DNA of 64,000 bases from positions 1,922,001 through 1,986,000 of the forward strand of contig NZ_CP072934.1 of NCBI RefSeq assembly GCF_024453815.1, in the 5' to 3' direction. The DNA comes from Corynebacterium pseudogenitalium. Lineage in GTDB: Bacteria > Actinomycetota > Actinomycetes > Mycobacteriales > Mycobacteriaceae. Positions 47,792-57,398 of the stretch are shown one piece after another. Every line of letters starts with the position of its first letter. Positions within the stretch are counted from its first letter, which is position 1. The notes under the pieces were generated by a model, which was not told where the DNA came from, did no database searches, and worked only from the letters and a program-made list of their open reading frames with translations. A program made the translations under genes and the position numbers.

Positions 47792-50700
47792 CTAACTTTC
47801 TGTTGTTGGAGTTGTTGAGGTTGAAGTCTGTGTGAGCAGGCGTCGGGCGCTGAAGCCGAAGATCAGCAGGCCGAGGAGCAGAATCCACACGAGTGTAGTG
47901 CTGCCGGTATCGGGCAACAACCAGCCAATGGTCGACGGCACCCGCAGCGCCCCGTACGTGGATTCGGCGCTGACCGCCCCGAGGGTGCCCGTGGCTGCCT
48001 GCAGCGTCGCGGTGCCGCGGTGGCGGAACGTTCCCTCCGCGGGGATGTCCACCGTGACGGTGCAGGTTGCGGACTGGCCCGGCGCCAGCGCCGCCCGCAC
48101 CGCAGAACATGCGGCGGCGGGGATGGTGCCCTGCTCGCCGATGGTGTGCGGGCCGTCGGGCGTGCGCACGGTCATGCCTGCCAAGGCTGGGTCGCGCAGC
48201 ACCATGTTGCTCAGGTCGAACTGGCCGGTGTTGGTCAGCTCGTAGGTGACGTCCATGGTGGTGGCGTGATCCGGCAACAGGGCGGTATCCACCACGTTGG
48301 TGACGCCAGACAGCGGGGTGCCTGCAATGCGCTTGTTCAGCGCCACGCTGGCGTACTTGTTCAGTGCGGTCGCCGTCCAGGCCTCGCCCGCGCGGGCGGT
48401 GTCGGTGGCCTCGGGGGCGAGCACCTTAAACGCCACGGTCGGTGTGCCGGTTTCAGGCTGGTAGCCCTCCCCCAGCTTGGCGCCCTGGGAGGTCAGCGCG
48501 AACGTGTACGTACCAGCCGTCTGCTCTTCCTCCACGGTGCAGTCGCTGCCCACGGGCACGTTCCGCAGCACGTGGGTCTGCCCGGCGCGCAGGGTAAACG
48601 GATCGCGGGTGCCGTCGCCGCAATTGGCACGGAAGGTGTAGGTGCCTTCTGCGTCGGGGGCGCCGGCAGCCTGCTTGGTGAATGCCACGTCCACGGTTGC
48701 CCGCGGGTGGTGCGCCTGCACACCGACGACCACCGCCGGGTCAGCCGCGGTGGTATCCGGAGCGTCGACGGGGACGTCCACTGCGTATTCGTACTGCTTG
48801 GCCCCCACGTCCTGCGGGGCGACGCCGTCCACGGTGGTATCCGGGCCGTCGTAGGTGCCGTTGTGCCAGGCGGCGAAGCCGAGGTACGGGCGGCGATCAC
48901 CCGCGGACACTTCGAGCTCGCCACGCGCGCTGAGTGCCGCCGCGGCATCCATGGTCAGCGTGCACGAGGTCCCCGCCGGCACCTCCACGGTGCGCAGGCC
49001 GGTCACCGGCACGGCGTCCGCGCCGGGCAGCGGGCGCTCGGGAACTTCGGCCACGCTGAACTGGACTGGACGGATGGCCAGGGTGGCGTCGCCGTCTTTG
49101 CACACGAGCGTGCCCGTGTAGCCTGCGGGGTCCGCGCCGTGGAGGTACCCGGTTTGGCGCATCGCTACCTGCAGGTTGGTGGTGCGTCGGCTGATCTTGT
49201 TCACCAGGTGCAGCTCTGCGCCCTGGGTGGTGACGTCGGCCTCCACGCTGGGTTGGGCCGCGACCACGGTGAGCTGGGCGGGCACGTTGTCTACCGCGAT
49301 TTCGCGCAGGCGACAGTGCGCACCGACCGGCACCGCGGACTCCGCGCCGCCTGTGGAGATGTAGCGCAGCCCGCCGTCGACCGCCGTGAAGTCACCGGGC
49401 TGCAGCTGGAGCGGCAGTCCTTCCACACTGGTCAACTCGGTGCCGAGCGCCCGGCACTGCAGCGCGAATCGCATCGTGTTCGCCTCGCCGAGCAGTCGCA
49501 TGTCCGCGGAATTGCCTTCGATGTCTTTGCGCAGCTTCAGCGGCGCGGTCTGGTACACGTAGCGGCTCGTAGCACGCACCACGTTGGCCGCAGCGTCTTC
49601 TTCGACCACGAACGCAGGAGCAACCGCCGCCTCATTCCCCTGCTCGAGTGGCTTGCCCGTCGCCAGTGTCGAGTCCGGGCGGCTCACCGTCCAGTCCACC
49701 GCGTCCGGCAGCATTGTTGCCCGCAGCGAATCCTCCGGGGTGTCCGCCTGGAGGTCCAGCGGCGCATACCCGCCGAGCTCGACCGTGCAGGCCGCGCCAA
49801 CCGGCACGCCTGCCACGCTGACGGCGCCTTCGCCGTCGACGATGGCGCTGCGGCGGAGCAATTCGGCGTCCCCGTCGCGGCACACCATCGTCACCGGGTG
49901 GGCGGGCAGCACCGCGCCGAGCGTCTTCCCCGTGGCCTCATAGTCCTGGCGCGCCGTCCCCGGCAGCACCACGCCGGTGCGCACGGTTGCGTCGGTGACC
50001 CGGCGGGAGAACGTGTTGATGAACTCCACCGAGTTACCAGCCCGCAAGACTGTAAACGTGTTGCCCGGTGTGCCGTCCACGGCGGTCGTGGCCGCCATGT
50101 GGATGCCCGGCTCCGGGGTCAGCGGGTTCTCCGCGACGGTGCAGCTACTGCCCACCACCAGGTCGCCCTGGGTTACGGCCACGCCATTGCGCACTGACGC
50201 CTGCAGCGACGCCCCCGGCGTCCCATCCGGCAGCACACAGCGCAGCGACGCCGGATACTCCCGACCAAGCCACGCCTCCTGCTTCGCAGGCGCGATCAGG
50301 CCCTTGGTCGCCGGGTCGAACCGCACGCGCTTGACCCCGGTGAGGGTGGCGCGCTGGTAGGCGAACTCGTCCTCCATGGCCAGCGTCGCGCGCTCCCCGA
50401 CCGTAAAGGCAACTCCCGGCGCCAGCTCCGTGGACTGCTCGCCACCCGGCGCGTAATGGCCCACCGTAGTGTGAGTGATTGGGTAGTCCGCGCCCTTGCT
50501 GTTGGTACGCTGCGTGTCCACCGGGCTGCGCCGCGCAAGGGTGCACTGGGTACCTGCGGGGATTTCGGCGGCACTGAAGGTGCGCTGGGCGCCGTCGGCA
50601 AGCTGGAAGGTCTCTTGAAATGCACCGCAGCTCAACTGATAATCGACGCCCACCTTCGGGTACAGTGCCTGCTCCCCGGTGTAGCGCTGCGTGATGGTCA

Positions 50701-53554
50701 GCCCGTTGCCGGCAGGGGTAAACGTGTTGTTCACGGTGGCCGTATTGGTCTGGCCGGTGATGGTCAGCGCCACGTTATCCACGTCAGTGTCCCAGTTCAC
50801 ACCACCGGGCAGCTGAGGGCGATCCTCGGTGAAGGTACAGGTGTTGCCGTAGGGCACGCGCATGGTGGCGCCGGGGCCGTCGTCGACACGCGGATCCCCC
50901 ACTTTCAGCGTGACGGGCGCACCCGGAGCGACCGTCGCGGTGCCCTCCAGCTTGATTGCCTCGACCGTGCCATTGCTCACGACGTTGCGGGAACCACACG
51001 CGAAGTTGAACGTGTAATTCGCGGGCAAGCTGCGCACCCCGTTGGCAGTCACGACCTTGGAAAGCTGTGCAGTGCCGTACTTGTAGTCGTAAGTACGGGT
51101 GATGGTGAATGCGTCCGCCTGCCCATCGCCGACCGTCAACGTCTGCGGCGCGACGGTCGTGCTCTGCAGCTCGAACGTGCGCACCGGGCCCTCGCCGGGA
51201 GCCGCGGTGGGCTCCTGCGAGCTCAACGTACACGTAGATCCGACCGGCATCTTCGGGATGACGGCGTGGCCATCAGTCAGCGTCACAGTGCCGGTGCGCT
51301 TCGTCGCGTCCGGGGCCGTGCACGCATAGTTCGCTCTGAAGCCCTGGCCCGTCACGGACGGCAACGCACCCGCCGGGCCCGCAAGCACCTGGTGCACCTG
51401 CACATCGGCGGTGCGGTAGTCGTAGGTGCTGCGGATTTCCACCGGCTCGGCGGCCGCAGGCCCGGTCGCAGGCAGGCGGAGCGCCAGCCCGTCCTGCTGC
51501 TGGGCGGCACCGGTGGCGTCCCTGCTGGTCAGGCTGATGTACTTCTGCTGCTCCGCTGTCAGCCCTTCGACGGGGCGCAACACGCAATCCTGCCCGCGTG
51601 GCACACCATCCACGGTCACCGGGGCGCCCCCGCGGACCGTGATCTGCCGCGCAGGCGCATTGGTGGCCGGGCAGCTGAGCTCAAACGTGAATTCCTGATT
51701 CTGCAGCACGGGCGTCGCCGCCGGGCCCTGCACCACATGACGCAACTGCAGCGTCGCAGTCCGCGCCGAGTACTGGTTCTCCGCCTCAACAGCCGCAGGT
51801 GCGGTATTCGGCTGCAGCGTCAACGTATGCTGCGCGCTGCCCTGGTTCGGGGTGCCGTGGGTGGCGCCATTCCACCGCAGATCCAGGTCCGCGCCCGACA
51901 CCGCCGCAGGCGCGGTTTCCTTGAGGGTGCACGTCGCGCCGGCTGGCAGGCCGTCGACAAGCTGGCGAGAACCCGGCTGCACCTCGCGGGACCCGCTGAG
52001 CTTCACATCCGGGTACGCGGCCTGGAACCCCTCCGGGGCCGTGCACGCGTAGTCGATGGTGAACTTCTTGCCGGCAAGCTCCGCGTAATTGCTCGCCGTG
52101 CCGGTGACCCGCTTGTTCAGCTCCAACGATGCCGGGGCGAAGCGAGACTTCCAGTGCACGTTACAGTTGATTTCCCGGTTTTCCTTGTTCGCGAATTGCA
52201 CCTCGGAGACGCCCTCCGCGCGGTTTTCCCGGAACCAAATGCCACTGCGCTCCGCATCCGCGCGGCTCAGCGGCGCACCGTTGTGCGTCAAACGCACCGG
52301 GGCCTGGTCAGTGTTGGCTCCTGGCTCGTACACGAAGGTGTCCGTGGCGCCGTCAGCGGAAATCGCGCTACACGTCCACTCCGGGGAGTAACGACGAAAG
52401 GCCAGATCCTTCCCAGCCATCGTCGACTGCAGCCCGACAGTATCCTCCGGCACACCGTCCGCGTTCAGACGACGCAGCACCGGAGTAGTGCTCGACCCAC
52501 CGACTGGCTCAATCCAGTTACGCTGTTGCCCATCCTGGGTGAAAATCCTCGTCACCGGCTGCTCCGCCTGGCCGGTGAACGCCTGCTGCGCCGCCGTGTC
52601 CGCCGTGCCCAGCTCCTTGCCTTCCTGAGTGGAGATGCGGTTAAGCGCGATCGCCATCGCGAACGCCTGGTTGCCGCGCGGGTCCGGGAAGCGTGCCGTA
52701 CCGCCCGAGTTCGACGCGATGCCAATCTCAAACGCCGTCGGCGAATCCAACCCAACAAGGAACGTGCCGTAGGTACCGCCGGAGTCATTATCACAGATGA
52801 AGTCACGTTTCTTGCCGCCCATGTCGGCCCACTGCCACTGATTCCTCTCGACGCCCGCCCCGAACGTCTTCCGGCACGCCTCACGACTGCCGTTCGGCGT
52901 CAGCCTAATCGGCGGATTGACCGTGCCCGTGCCGCCCGAGTTGGAGACATCCACGCTGATCATTTCGCCGCCGAGCACACTGCCCGTCGACTCGGCATCC
53001 GCAACCATCATCCGAAACGACGGCAGCGGCTGCCCGCGGTACGTGAACTTCACGTTGCGGAACGAAAGGCGCACGAAGCGGTTCTTCTCCGTCTGGAAAA
53101 TGTCATTCGCGGTAGCCCCCGTCTCCGCAACGAAGAACGATTGCCCCGCAATCTGGTTCCCGAACGCAGCCCGGCTCCACGGCGGCTGCTGCCCCGCCGA
53201 CAAGCTGCCCTTATTCGACCCCGTCCCCGTATCCGAGGCCTCCACCGTCACCGTGTACGTCAGCGTGTAATCCCCGAAACGCTTCGTCACATTGTGCGTC
53301 CCCGGCTTCGCAATATCCGACGCATCAATCCAACACATCTGGTTCGCCCACTTCTTGGCGTCCCCGTCCGCCTTACGAAACGAGCAGTCCCCAATATTGA
53401 CGCGGCCGTTAGCGTCGGCGGCGCTCGCTGAGCTTTGACCGCCGAGGCCTCCGAGCACGGCAACCAGCGCGAGCAGCATGGACACAACTACTGCCGCTGC
53501 GGCTCGTCGCAGCCGAGGCGGTTCGCCAAATGCTGGCCAACCCGCTGTTGTCAT
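47792..53554 (-). CDS. Giant pilus-tip adhesin with about ten repeat modules (DUF5979-like)
   Basis: 1920 aa. Signal peptide about 1-46 (ends SASA). Residues about 50-330 are an adhesin head resembling the CshA non-repetitive domain (DCSFRKADG, FVRLSFRNVKFTYRG). Then come about ten modules of 90-130 residues, each with an early Cys (e.g. YACTAP, LVCKDGD) and a later GxxC turn (PAGATCTLKE, PVGSTCTLSS, PVGSDCTVEE), which should be disulfide-clasped. A DUF11-like domain (VTYELTNTGQFDLSN) precedes the LPDTG signal at 1880, a helix and a Thr/Ser tail. SpaC-like tip adhesins head such operons. First gene of the pilus operon. Confidence 0.88.
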   Translation of the reverse strand: MTTAGWPAFGEPPRLRRAAAAVVVSMLLALVAVLGGLGGQSSASAADANGRVNIGDCSFRKADGDAKKWANQMCWIDASDIAKPGTHNVTKRFGDYTLTYTVTVEASDTGTGSNKGSLSAGQQPPWSRAAFGNQIAGQSFFVAETGATANDIFQTEKNRFVRLSFRNVKFTYRGQPLPSFRMMVADAESTGSVLGGEMISVDVSNSGGTGTVNPPIRLTPNGSREACRKTFGAGVERNQWQWADMGGKKRDFICDNDSGGTYGTFLVGLDSPTAFEIGIASNSGGTARFPDPRGNQAFAMAIALNRISTQEGKELGTADTAAQQAFTGQAEQPVTRIFTQDGQQRNWIEPVGGSSTTPVLRRLNADGVPEDTVGLQSTMAGKDLAFRRYSPEWTCSAISADGATDTFVYEPGANTDQAPVRLTHNGAPLSRADAERSGIWFRENRAEGVSEVQFANKENREINCNVHWKSRFAPASLELNKRVTGTASNYAELAGKKFTIDYACTAPEGFQAAYPDVKLSGSREVQPGSRQLVDGLPAGATCTLKETAPAAVSGADLDLRWNGATHGTPNQGSAQHTLTLQPNTAPAAVEAENQYSARTATLQLRHVVQGPAATPVLQNQEFTFELSCPATNAPARQITVRGGAPVTVDGVPRGQDCVLRPVEGLTAEQQKYISLTSRDATGAAQQQDGLALRLPATGPAAAEPVEIRSTYDYRTADVQVHQVLAGPAGALPSVTGQGFRANYACTAPDATKRTGTVTLTDGHAVIPKMPVGSTCTLSSQEPTAAPGEGPVRTFELQSTTVAPQTLTVGDGQADAFTITRTYDYKYGTAQLSKVVTANGVRSLPANYTFNFACGSRNVVSNGTVEAIKLEGTATVAPGAPVTLKVGDPRVDDGPGATMRVPYGNTCTFTEDRPQLPGGVNWDTDVDNVALTITGQTNTATVNNTFTPAGNGLTITQRYTGEQALYPKVGVDYQLSCGAFQETFQLADGAQRTFSAAEIPAGTQCTLARRSPVDTQRTNSKGADYPITHTTVGHYAPGGEQSTELAPGVAFTVGERATLAMEDEFAYQRATLTGVKRVRFDPATKGLIAPAKQEAWLGREYPASLRCVLPDGTPGASLQASVRNGVAVTQGDLVVGSSCTVAENPLTPEPGIHMAATTAVDGTPGNTFTVLRAGNSVEFINTFSRRVTDATVRTGVVLPGTARQDYEATGKTLGAVLPAHPVTMVCRDGDAELLRRSAIVDGEGAVSVAGVPVGAACTVELGGYAPLDLQADTPEDSLRATMLPDAVDWTVSRPDSTLATGKPLEQGNEAAVAPAFVVEEDAAANVVRATSRYVYQTAPLKLRKDIEGNSADMRLLGEANTMRFALQCRALGTELTSVEGLPLQLQPGDFTAVDGGLRYISTGGAESAVPVGAHCRLREIAVDNVPAQLTVVAAQPSVEADVTTQGAELHLVNKISRRTTNLQVAMRQTGYLHGADPAGYTGTLVCKDGDATLAIRPVQFSVAEVPERPLPGADAVPVTGLRTVEVPAGTSCTLTMDAAAALSARGELEVSAGDRRPYLGFAAWHNGTYDGPDTTVDGVAPQDVGAKQYEYAVDVPVDAPDTTAADPAVVVGVQAHHPRATVDVAFTKQAAGAPDAEGTYTFRANCGDGTRDPFTLRAGQTHVLRNVPVGSDCTVEEEQTAGTYTFALTSQGAKLGEGYQPETGTPTVAFKVLAPEATDTARAGEAWTATALNKYASVALNKRIAGTPLSGVTNVVDTALLPDHATTMDVTYELTNTGQFDLSNMVLRDPALAGMTVRTPDGPHTIGEQGTIPAAACSAVRAALAPGQSATCTVTVDIPAEGTFRHRGTATLQAATGTLGAVSAESTYGALRVPSTIGWLLPDTGSTTLVWILLLGLLIFGFSARRLLTQTSTSTTPTTES

Positions 53555-53729
53555 GAAACCGCCCTTTTTGCTGTGCTCCAGCTTCTATGGATGCTTCTAT
53601 TGGTGTAAAACACCGCAATCGTACCGTGCTCGAGGAGAGAACAGCAATACTTACAGAGCCTTAAGAATCCCCAGGTAAATGGGGGTGGGGGTTTGCTTTT
53701 TGGGTGGGCGCACTGTGGGGCCCTCCGCA

Positions 53730-54359
53730 TTACCTTGCTGAGCTTTCTTCCCCTTTTCCTGAAGGACCCCATTGGGGCTTCTTCTTGGGAATAAACATAC
53801 TGCCCAACAGGCTTAAGAAACCGAGAATCCCCATACCCGTTGCAAATGGAGTTCGGTCAAGCAGCTCAAGAATTACCGCCACAGCCAAAAACAAAACCGC
53901 TAGGCAGACAAACATCCACTGTCCTCTTCTCACCGCTCTCCCCTCTTCACGGATTGATTCGGCTAGAGCGTAGTTGACTGCGGCGTTGGACCTTGTCGCT
54001 TCATTCGCCGCAATGGCAGAGTCCTCTGCCATTGCGACAATTCTGTTTGCTAAACCAGCTTCGACCTCTTCGTAAGCTTGAAGTTCACTAGGATGAGGCA
54101 AAGGAGCAACTCGCATCACGCTCATGAGATCGTGCGTGACCCTGTTACTAACCTGATCTAGCACCTCGGCTTCTAAAACATCATCTTGTTCTGAGAGTCG
54201 ATCGCCTGCCGCAGTGCCTGCCCCGTTTGCTTCCACGCTTTCTCCAGGTTTTCCGCTGGATCGTGGATACGTGCTTCCCGAATTATCCGACCGTCGCTGG
54301 AGCGAGCTATCACCCTGCCACGGGTCATGTTGCGCATCGTTCGAGTGCTCATTCGCCAT
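53730..54359 (-). CDS. DUF2335-like membrane protein
   Basis: 209 aa. Residues 1-80 are polar and acidic. From about 85 the pattern PLPHPSELQAYEEVEAGLANRIVAMAED matches DUF2335, with two closely spaced transmembrane helices (about 148-168 and 172-192) after RRGQWMFV, and a Lys-rich end. DUF2335 proteins are scattered in accessory regions and have no known function. It is monocistronic, 175 bp upstream of the pilus operon on the same strand. Confidence 0.75.
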   Translation of the reverse strand: MANEHSNDAQHDPWQGDSSLQRRSDNSGSTYPRSSGKPGESVEANGAGTAAGDRLSEQDDVLEAEVLDQVSNRVTHDLMSVMRVAPLPHPSELQAYEEVEAGLANRIVAMAEDSAIAANEATRSNAAVNYALAESIREEGRAVRRGQWMFVCLAVLFLAVAVILELLDRTPFATGMGILGFLSLLGSMFIPKKKPQWGPSGKGEESSAR

Positions 54360-54480
54360 CCCACCTCCATCTCCTGGTAAAGAACGTTTATTGTCCCATA
54401 GCCATTACACTATGACAATTATGCCATCGACATCCCTTTCTGGCAGGTAAGTACAGGCGACATCAGACTCCAACGTCCAC

Positions 54481-54560
54481 GCACCAAATTCCTCGATTTA
54501 TCCCCATCAAACCCGACGTTTCACCAGCTCACAACACTCGAGGTCCATATGGAATGTGGT
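54481..54560. repeat. Dispersed palindromic element A, copy 5 (decayed)
   Basis: GCACCAAATTCCTCG at the left, ACGTTTCACCAGCTCAC in place of the core, GGAATGTGGT at the right. It is the only copy not at a convergent junction; it lies upstream of the DUF2335 gene. Confidence 0.5.
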
Positions 54561-54937
54561 CTTAGACCGGCATCCTCCCGCAGGTTTGAGGCGCCTCAAC
54601 GATTAACTCTCTAACCGCCTGTCCGTCCGTTTCAGCCATTAATCCCACAGTTTCTCCGCGTAGAAGCCGCCGTCTGCAGCACTTTGCTAGCAGCGTGGCT
54701 TTGCACGACAGACGGGCTACCCATGCTAGAGTGTCCGACTAGCGTTGCACCTTCATCGAAAGCCGAGTCTCAGGCTTAAGGGTCTAAAGGGGCATTACTC
54801 CCATCTGCAATTCTGTTCACAAAATCCCGACTCCGCTCGTGATGACTATCCCACCCCAAATACCTATCCCCAAGAAGTCGGCTCCGAGGACCTATCAGGG
54901 GCTGAAGAGACATCATGCGTGTAGCCCCCAGCAAAAG

Positions 54938-54979
54938 CAGCAACGGAAAAGCGGGAAAGTCCCAACCCTTCCGTTGCTG
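54938..54979 (-). terminator. ppk2 terminator
   Basis: CAGCAACGGAA pairs perfectly with TTCCGTTGCTG around a 20-nt loop that has a small GGG/CCC helix; the minus strand continues CTTTTGC. It begins 22 bp past the ppk2 stop. Confidence 0.75.
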
Positions 54980-55000
54980 CCTCCCAGATAGGCCTACTCC

Positions 55001-55900
55001 CTAGTCCCCGATCTGATCACGCCCACGCTTCACGATCAACGGGTCCGGCGTCCCCACCACATCATGGTCCTTGTTGGTGTATTCGAACTTGCTCAGGATG
55101 TAGCGCATCGCGTTGAGGCGGGCGCGCTTCTTGTCGTTCGACTTGATGGTGATCCACGGCGATTCGTCAGTGTCCGTGTAGCGGAACTGCTCTTCCTTGG
55201 CGTTGGTGTAGTCGTCCCACTTGTCCAGGGATGCGAGGTCCATCGGCGACAGTTTCCATTGGCGCACCGGGTCTACTTGGCGGATGGCGAAGCGGGTGCG
55301 CTGCTCTTTCTGGGTGACGGAGAACCAGAACTTGGTCAGCGAGATGCCGGAGCCAAGGATCATGTTCTCAAGCATCGGCACTTCACGGAGGAATTCGGCG
55401 TGTTGGGATTCGGTGCAGAAGCCCATGACGCGTTCGACGCCGGAGCGGTTGTACCACGAGCGGTCGAAGAACACGATTTCGCCTGCTGCCGGGAAGTGTT
55501 GGATGTAGCGCTGGAAGTACCAGGAGGTGGATTCGCGCGGGCTCGGCTTTTCCAGGGCGACGGTGCGCGCACCACGCGGGTTGAGGTGCTCGTTGAAGCG
55601 TTTGATGGTGCCGCCTTTACCCGCTGCGTCACGACCCTCAAAAATAATGATGTGGCGCTGACCAGTGTCTTTAGTCCAGTTCTGCCACTTCAGCAGCTCA
55701 ATCTGGAGGGCACGCTTTTGTTCTTCGTACTCGCTCCGGCTGAGGCGTTCTTCGTAGGGGTAGTTTTCGCGCCAGGTTTCGATTGGTGTCCCGTCCGGCA
55801 TGAGCAGCGCCGGGTCGTCTTCATCGGTGTCGTCGACGATCCAGCCTTCTACGGCGGCGAGGTCGATCATTGGGAGTTCGTCATCCTTGTGGTCAGCCAT
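55001..55900 (-). CDS. ppk2: Polyphosphate kinase 2
   Basis: Uses polyphosphate to phosphorylate nucleotides, or the reverse. The protein is 299 aa, a single PPK2 domain (class I length). Walker A FEGRDAAGKGGTIKRF, the lid-region RGARTVALEKPSPRE and Walker B/DRSWYNRSGVERV are all intact. Next to porA-porH as in C. glutamicum. ATG at 55900. Confidence 0.94.
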   Translation of the reverse strand: MADHKDDELPMIDLAAVEGWIVDDTDEDDPALLMPDGTPIETWRENYPYEERLSRSEYEEQKRALQIELLKWQNWTKDTGQRHIIIFEGRDAAGKGGTIKRFNEHLNPRGARTVALEKPSPRESTSWYFQRYIQHFPAAGEIVFFDRSWYNRSGVERVMGFCTESQHAEFLREVPMLENMILGSGISLTKFWFSVTQKEQRTRFAIRQVDPVRQWKLSPMDLASLDKWDDYTNAKEEQFRYTDTDESPWITIKSNDKKRARLNAMRYILSKFEYTNKDHDVVGTPDPLIVKRGRDQIGD

Positions 55901-55996
55901 GTATCAAGTTTAACCCCATTGCCCCCGGATCGGCGCTGATTGTTGGTTTTTATTTATCGACGCCACCCCCGTTTTCCCACGCATTCCCAAAAGGGA

Positions 55997-56025
55997 AAAC
56001 CCCGCCACATTTTGTGGCGGGGTTT
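55997..56025 (-). terminator. porA terminator
   Basis: 13-bp perfect stem (AAACCCCGCCACA / TGTGGCGGGGTTT) with a 3-nt loop, 14 bp past the porA stop; the minus strand continues into CCCTTTTGGG. Confidence 0.82.
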
Positions 56026-56038
56026 GTATCAGGGGGTC

Positions 56039-56167
56039 TTAGGAAACCAGACCGATCAGCTTCACGATGGCGTCTGCGCCTTCGCCGAGCTGCTTCAGAA
56101 TGGTCAGAAGTGCGCCTGCTACGTGTGCGTCAGACGAGAGGAACGCCCAGTTCTCGAGTGCCTGCAT
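56039..56167 (-). CDS. porA: PorA-like cell-wall channel peptide
   Basis: A 42-aa gene. It has AAAGGAG 7 nt before the ATG and encodes MQALENWAFL..., then an amphipathic helix GALLTILKQLGEGADAIVK and LIGLVS, close in size and in its C-terminal LIGL to C. glutamicum PorA (45 aa, no signal peptide). PorA and PorH form the main hydrophilic pore of the mycolate outer membrane and are O-mycoloylated on serines. It is 53 bp downstream of porH and has its own terminator. Confidence 0.78.
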   Translation of the reverse strand: MQALENWAFLSSDAHVAGALLTILKQLGEGADAIVKLIGLVS

Positions 56168-56220
56168 GAGTTTACTCCTTTGAGTTTAAAATCAGTGGGA
56201 TGTTGAGAGTTAAGCCGTGA

Positions 56221-56361
56221 TTATTTCGGCAGGGCAGTTGCTTTGTCGCCCAGCTTGCCGAAGTTGATAAACAGGTCCGGAATGAGGCGGAACAACTTGA
56301 CGATATTGCTGGAGAAGGTGCTGAAGTCCTTCAACGCGTCGGTGATGACTGCGAGATCCAT
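56221..56361 (-). CDS. porH: PorH-like cell-wall channel peptide
   Basis: A 46-aa gene beginning MDLAVITDALKDFSTFSSNI, followed by VKLFRLIPDLFINFGKLGD. C. glutamicum PorH also starts MDLSLLK and has IP-x-LL-x-SI and FGDL in these places, so the family call is firm. Ribosome site AAGGGG 5 nt before the ATG. It is upstream of porA, the arrangement known from C. glutamicum, where both are transcribed together and assemble a hetero-oligomeric pore. Confidence 0.82.
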   Translation of the reverse strand: MDLAVITDALKDFSTFSSNIVKLFRLIPDLFINFGKLGDKATALPK

Positions 56362-56799
56362 ACTTACCCCTTACAGGTCTTGACATTGTGGGCGGGTGCC
56401 CGTGTGTCTACATTTCTTAAGGTTGCACACCGTGATGGTGTGTCTTAGCCGTTAATTTTGCACGTATTTTTAACTCACGTCAAGGCTTCGTGAATGATTC
56501 ACCTCACATTAGGGGCACCCGGCGCGTGTACCTTACATACATGACGTGACAGCAAACGTTCAGGCGAGTTTCCCCAGCGCATCACCACAAAATATAAAAT
56601 ACTACTTAAGCTGCTGAAATGCGTTCATACAGGTGACCGCAAACTATTCTTCCACCGTTTCTTTGAACTTCCTGTGTAAAAGCGACATTCGAACCATTGT
56701 TGCACGGCCCCCTATTTCTGATAGTTCGCTGAGCACGGATCGTTACGGCTTTCGCTTCCACCCCACCGCCACGACGATCTCTCACCCCAGCTAAAAAGC

Positions 56800-56833
56800 G
56801 TTCGGCATTAGCGAACGTTCGGCAATACCGAAC
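56800..56833. repeat. Two back-to-back 17-bp palindromes
   Basis: GTTCGGCATTAGCGAAC (56800-56816) is followed directly by GTTCGGCAATACCGAAC (56817-56833). Each has GTTCG / CGAAC arms, and they are also near-identical direct repeats. No gene start is close. Tandem operator or paired hairpins are possible; the minus strand next reads GCTTTTTAGC. Confidence 0.6.
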
Positions 56834-56985
56834 ACCCCAAGCCATGTTGACTGGCATGCACGCTTTAGCCCAGATTTTTCGCCCGGCCGCAGATGTTAAT
56901 CACTGTCGTCGATACAACCGTTCCTCGTGTTGGTTCGGTCTCGACAAACCTTTTCAATCGTGTAAAATCCGATACATAGTTTCCC

Positions 56986-57016
56986 CGTTCTCCTCGGAGG
57001 CGGGTTTTCTTTTTGC
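56986..57016 (+). terminator. Orphan terminator-like hairpin
   Basis: CCCG-TT-CTCC / GGAG-G-CGGG stem followed by TTTTCTTTTTG on the plus strand. No plus-strand coding gene precedes it within 10 kb, so it may end a small RNA or be a relic. Confidence 0.45.
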
Positions 57017-57398
57017 CTAGTTTCGCATGTGGAACTCTATCACGCTGTTATTAGTGGGTCACGTCTATGGCTCATGGCGGCAAAAGAGGATATGTTGGAG
57101 TGACGACGGGCCGGTTACCGGAGCGTTGTCGCCTGGAGGCGCCTAGGCTCCAGAGCTTTTTAAGACCTCAGAGAATCCGTTTTTAGAGCTAATGCCTAAG
57201 GATGACGTCTTTTCGTGAGATTGATGTCTCCTCACGCCTCAGTCCGAAGGCCAGCCAAAGCCCTGTCACGCAAACGTACCCCCGTTGCAACTACATAGAT
57301 TTCTAAATAGTTTTTTGGGCACGGTTACTGAAGCGTCGCAGCACGGCAACACTGGAACCGTTTCGCCTGCCGAGGAACACACGCAGGTTGCCTGGTCG

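Larger units (their letters stand above)
54360..55000. other. Non-coding stretch between DUF2335 gene and ppk2
   Basis: About 640 bp. It holds the decayed element A5 (54481-54560) and the ppk2 terminator (54938-54979). The central part shows no open frame with coding character on either strand and no recognisable RNA; it may be the remains of an older gene. Confidence 0.5.

Noticed and set aside
48020..50197. 725-residue plus-strand open frame
   Set aside because: Also antisense to the tip adhesin and compositionally like a shadow (Arg/His/Gly rich).
50456..53431. 991-residue plus-strand open frame
   Set aside because: Antisense to the tip adhesin, which has a signal peptide, repeats and sorting signal; the frame has no recognisable protein features.
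54560..54930. Transposase remnant between element A5 and ppk2
   Set aside because: Translated in several frames without finding a recognisable insertion-sequence motif or terminal inverted repeats.
56606..56857. 83-residue minus-strand open frame
   Set aside because: No ribosome site, Arg/Gly-rich composition and it runs through the tandem palindromes; likely chance.
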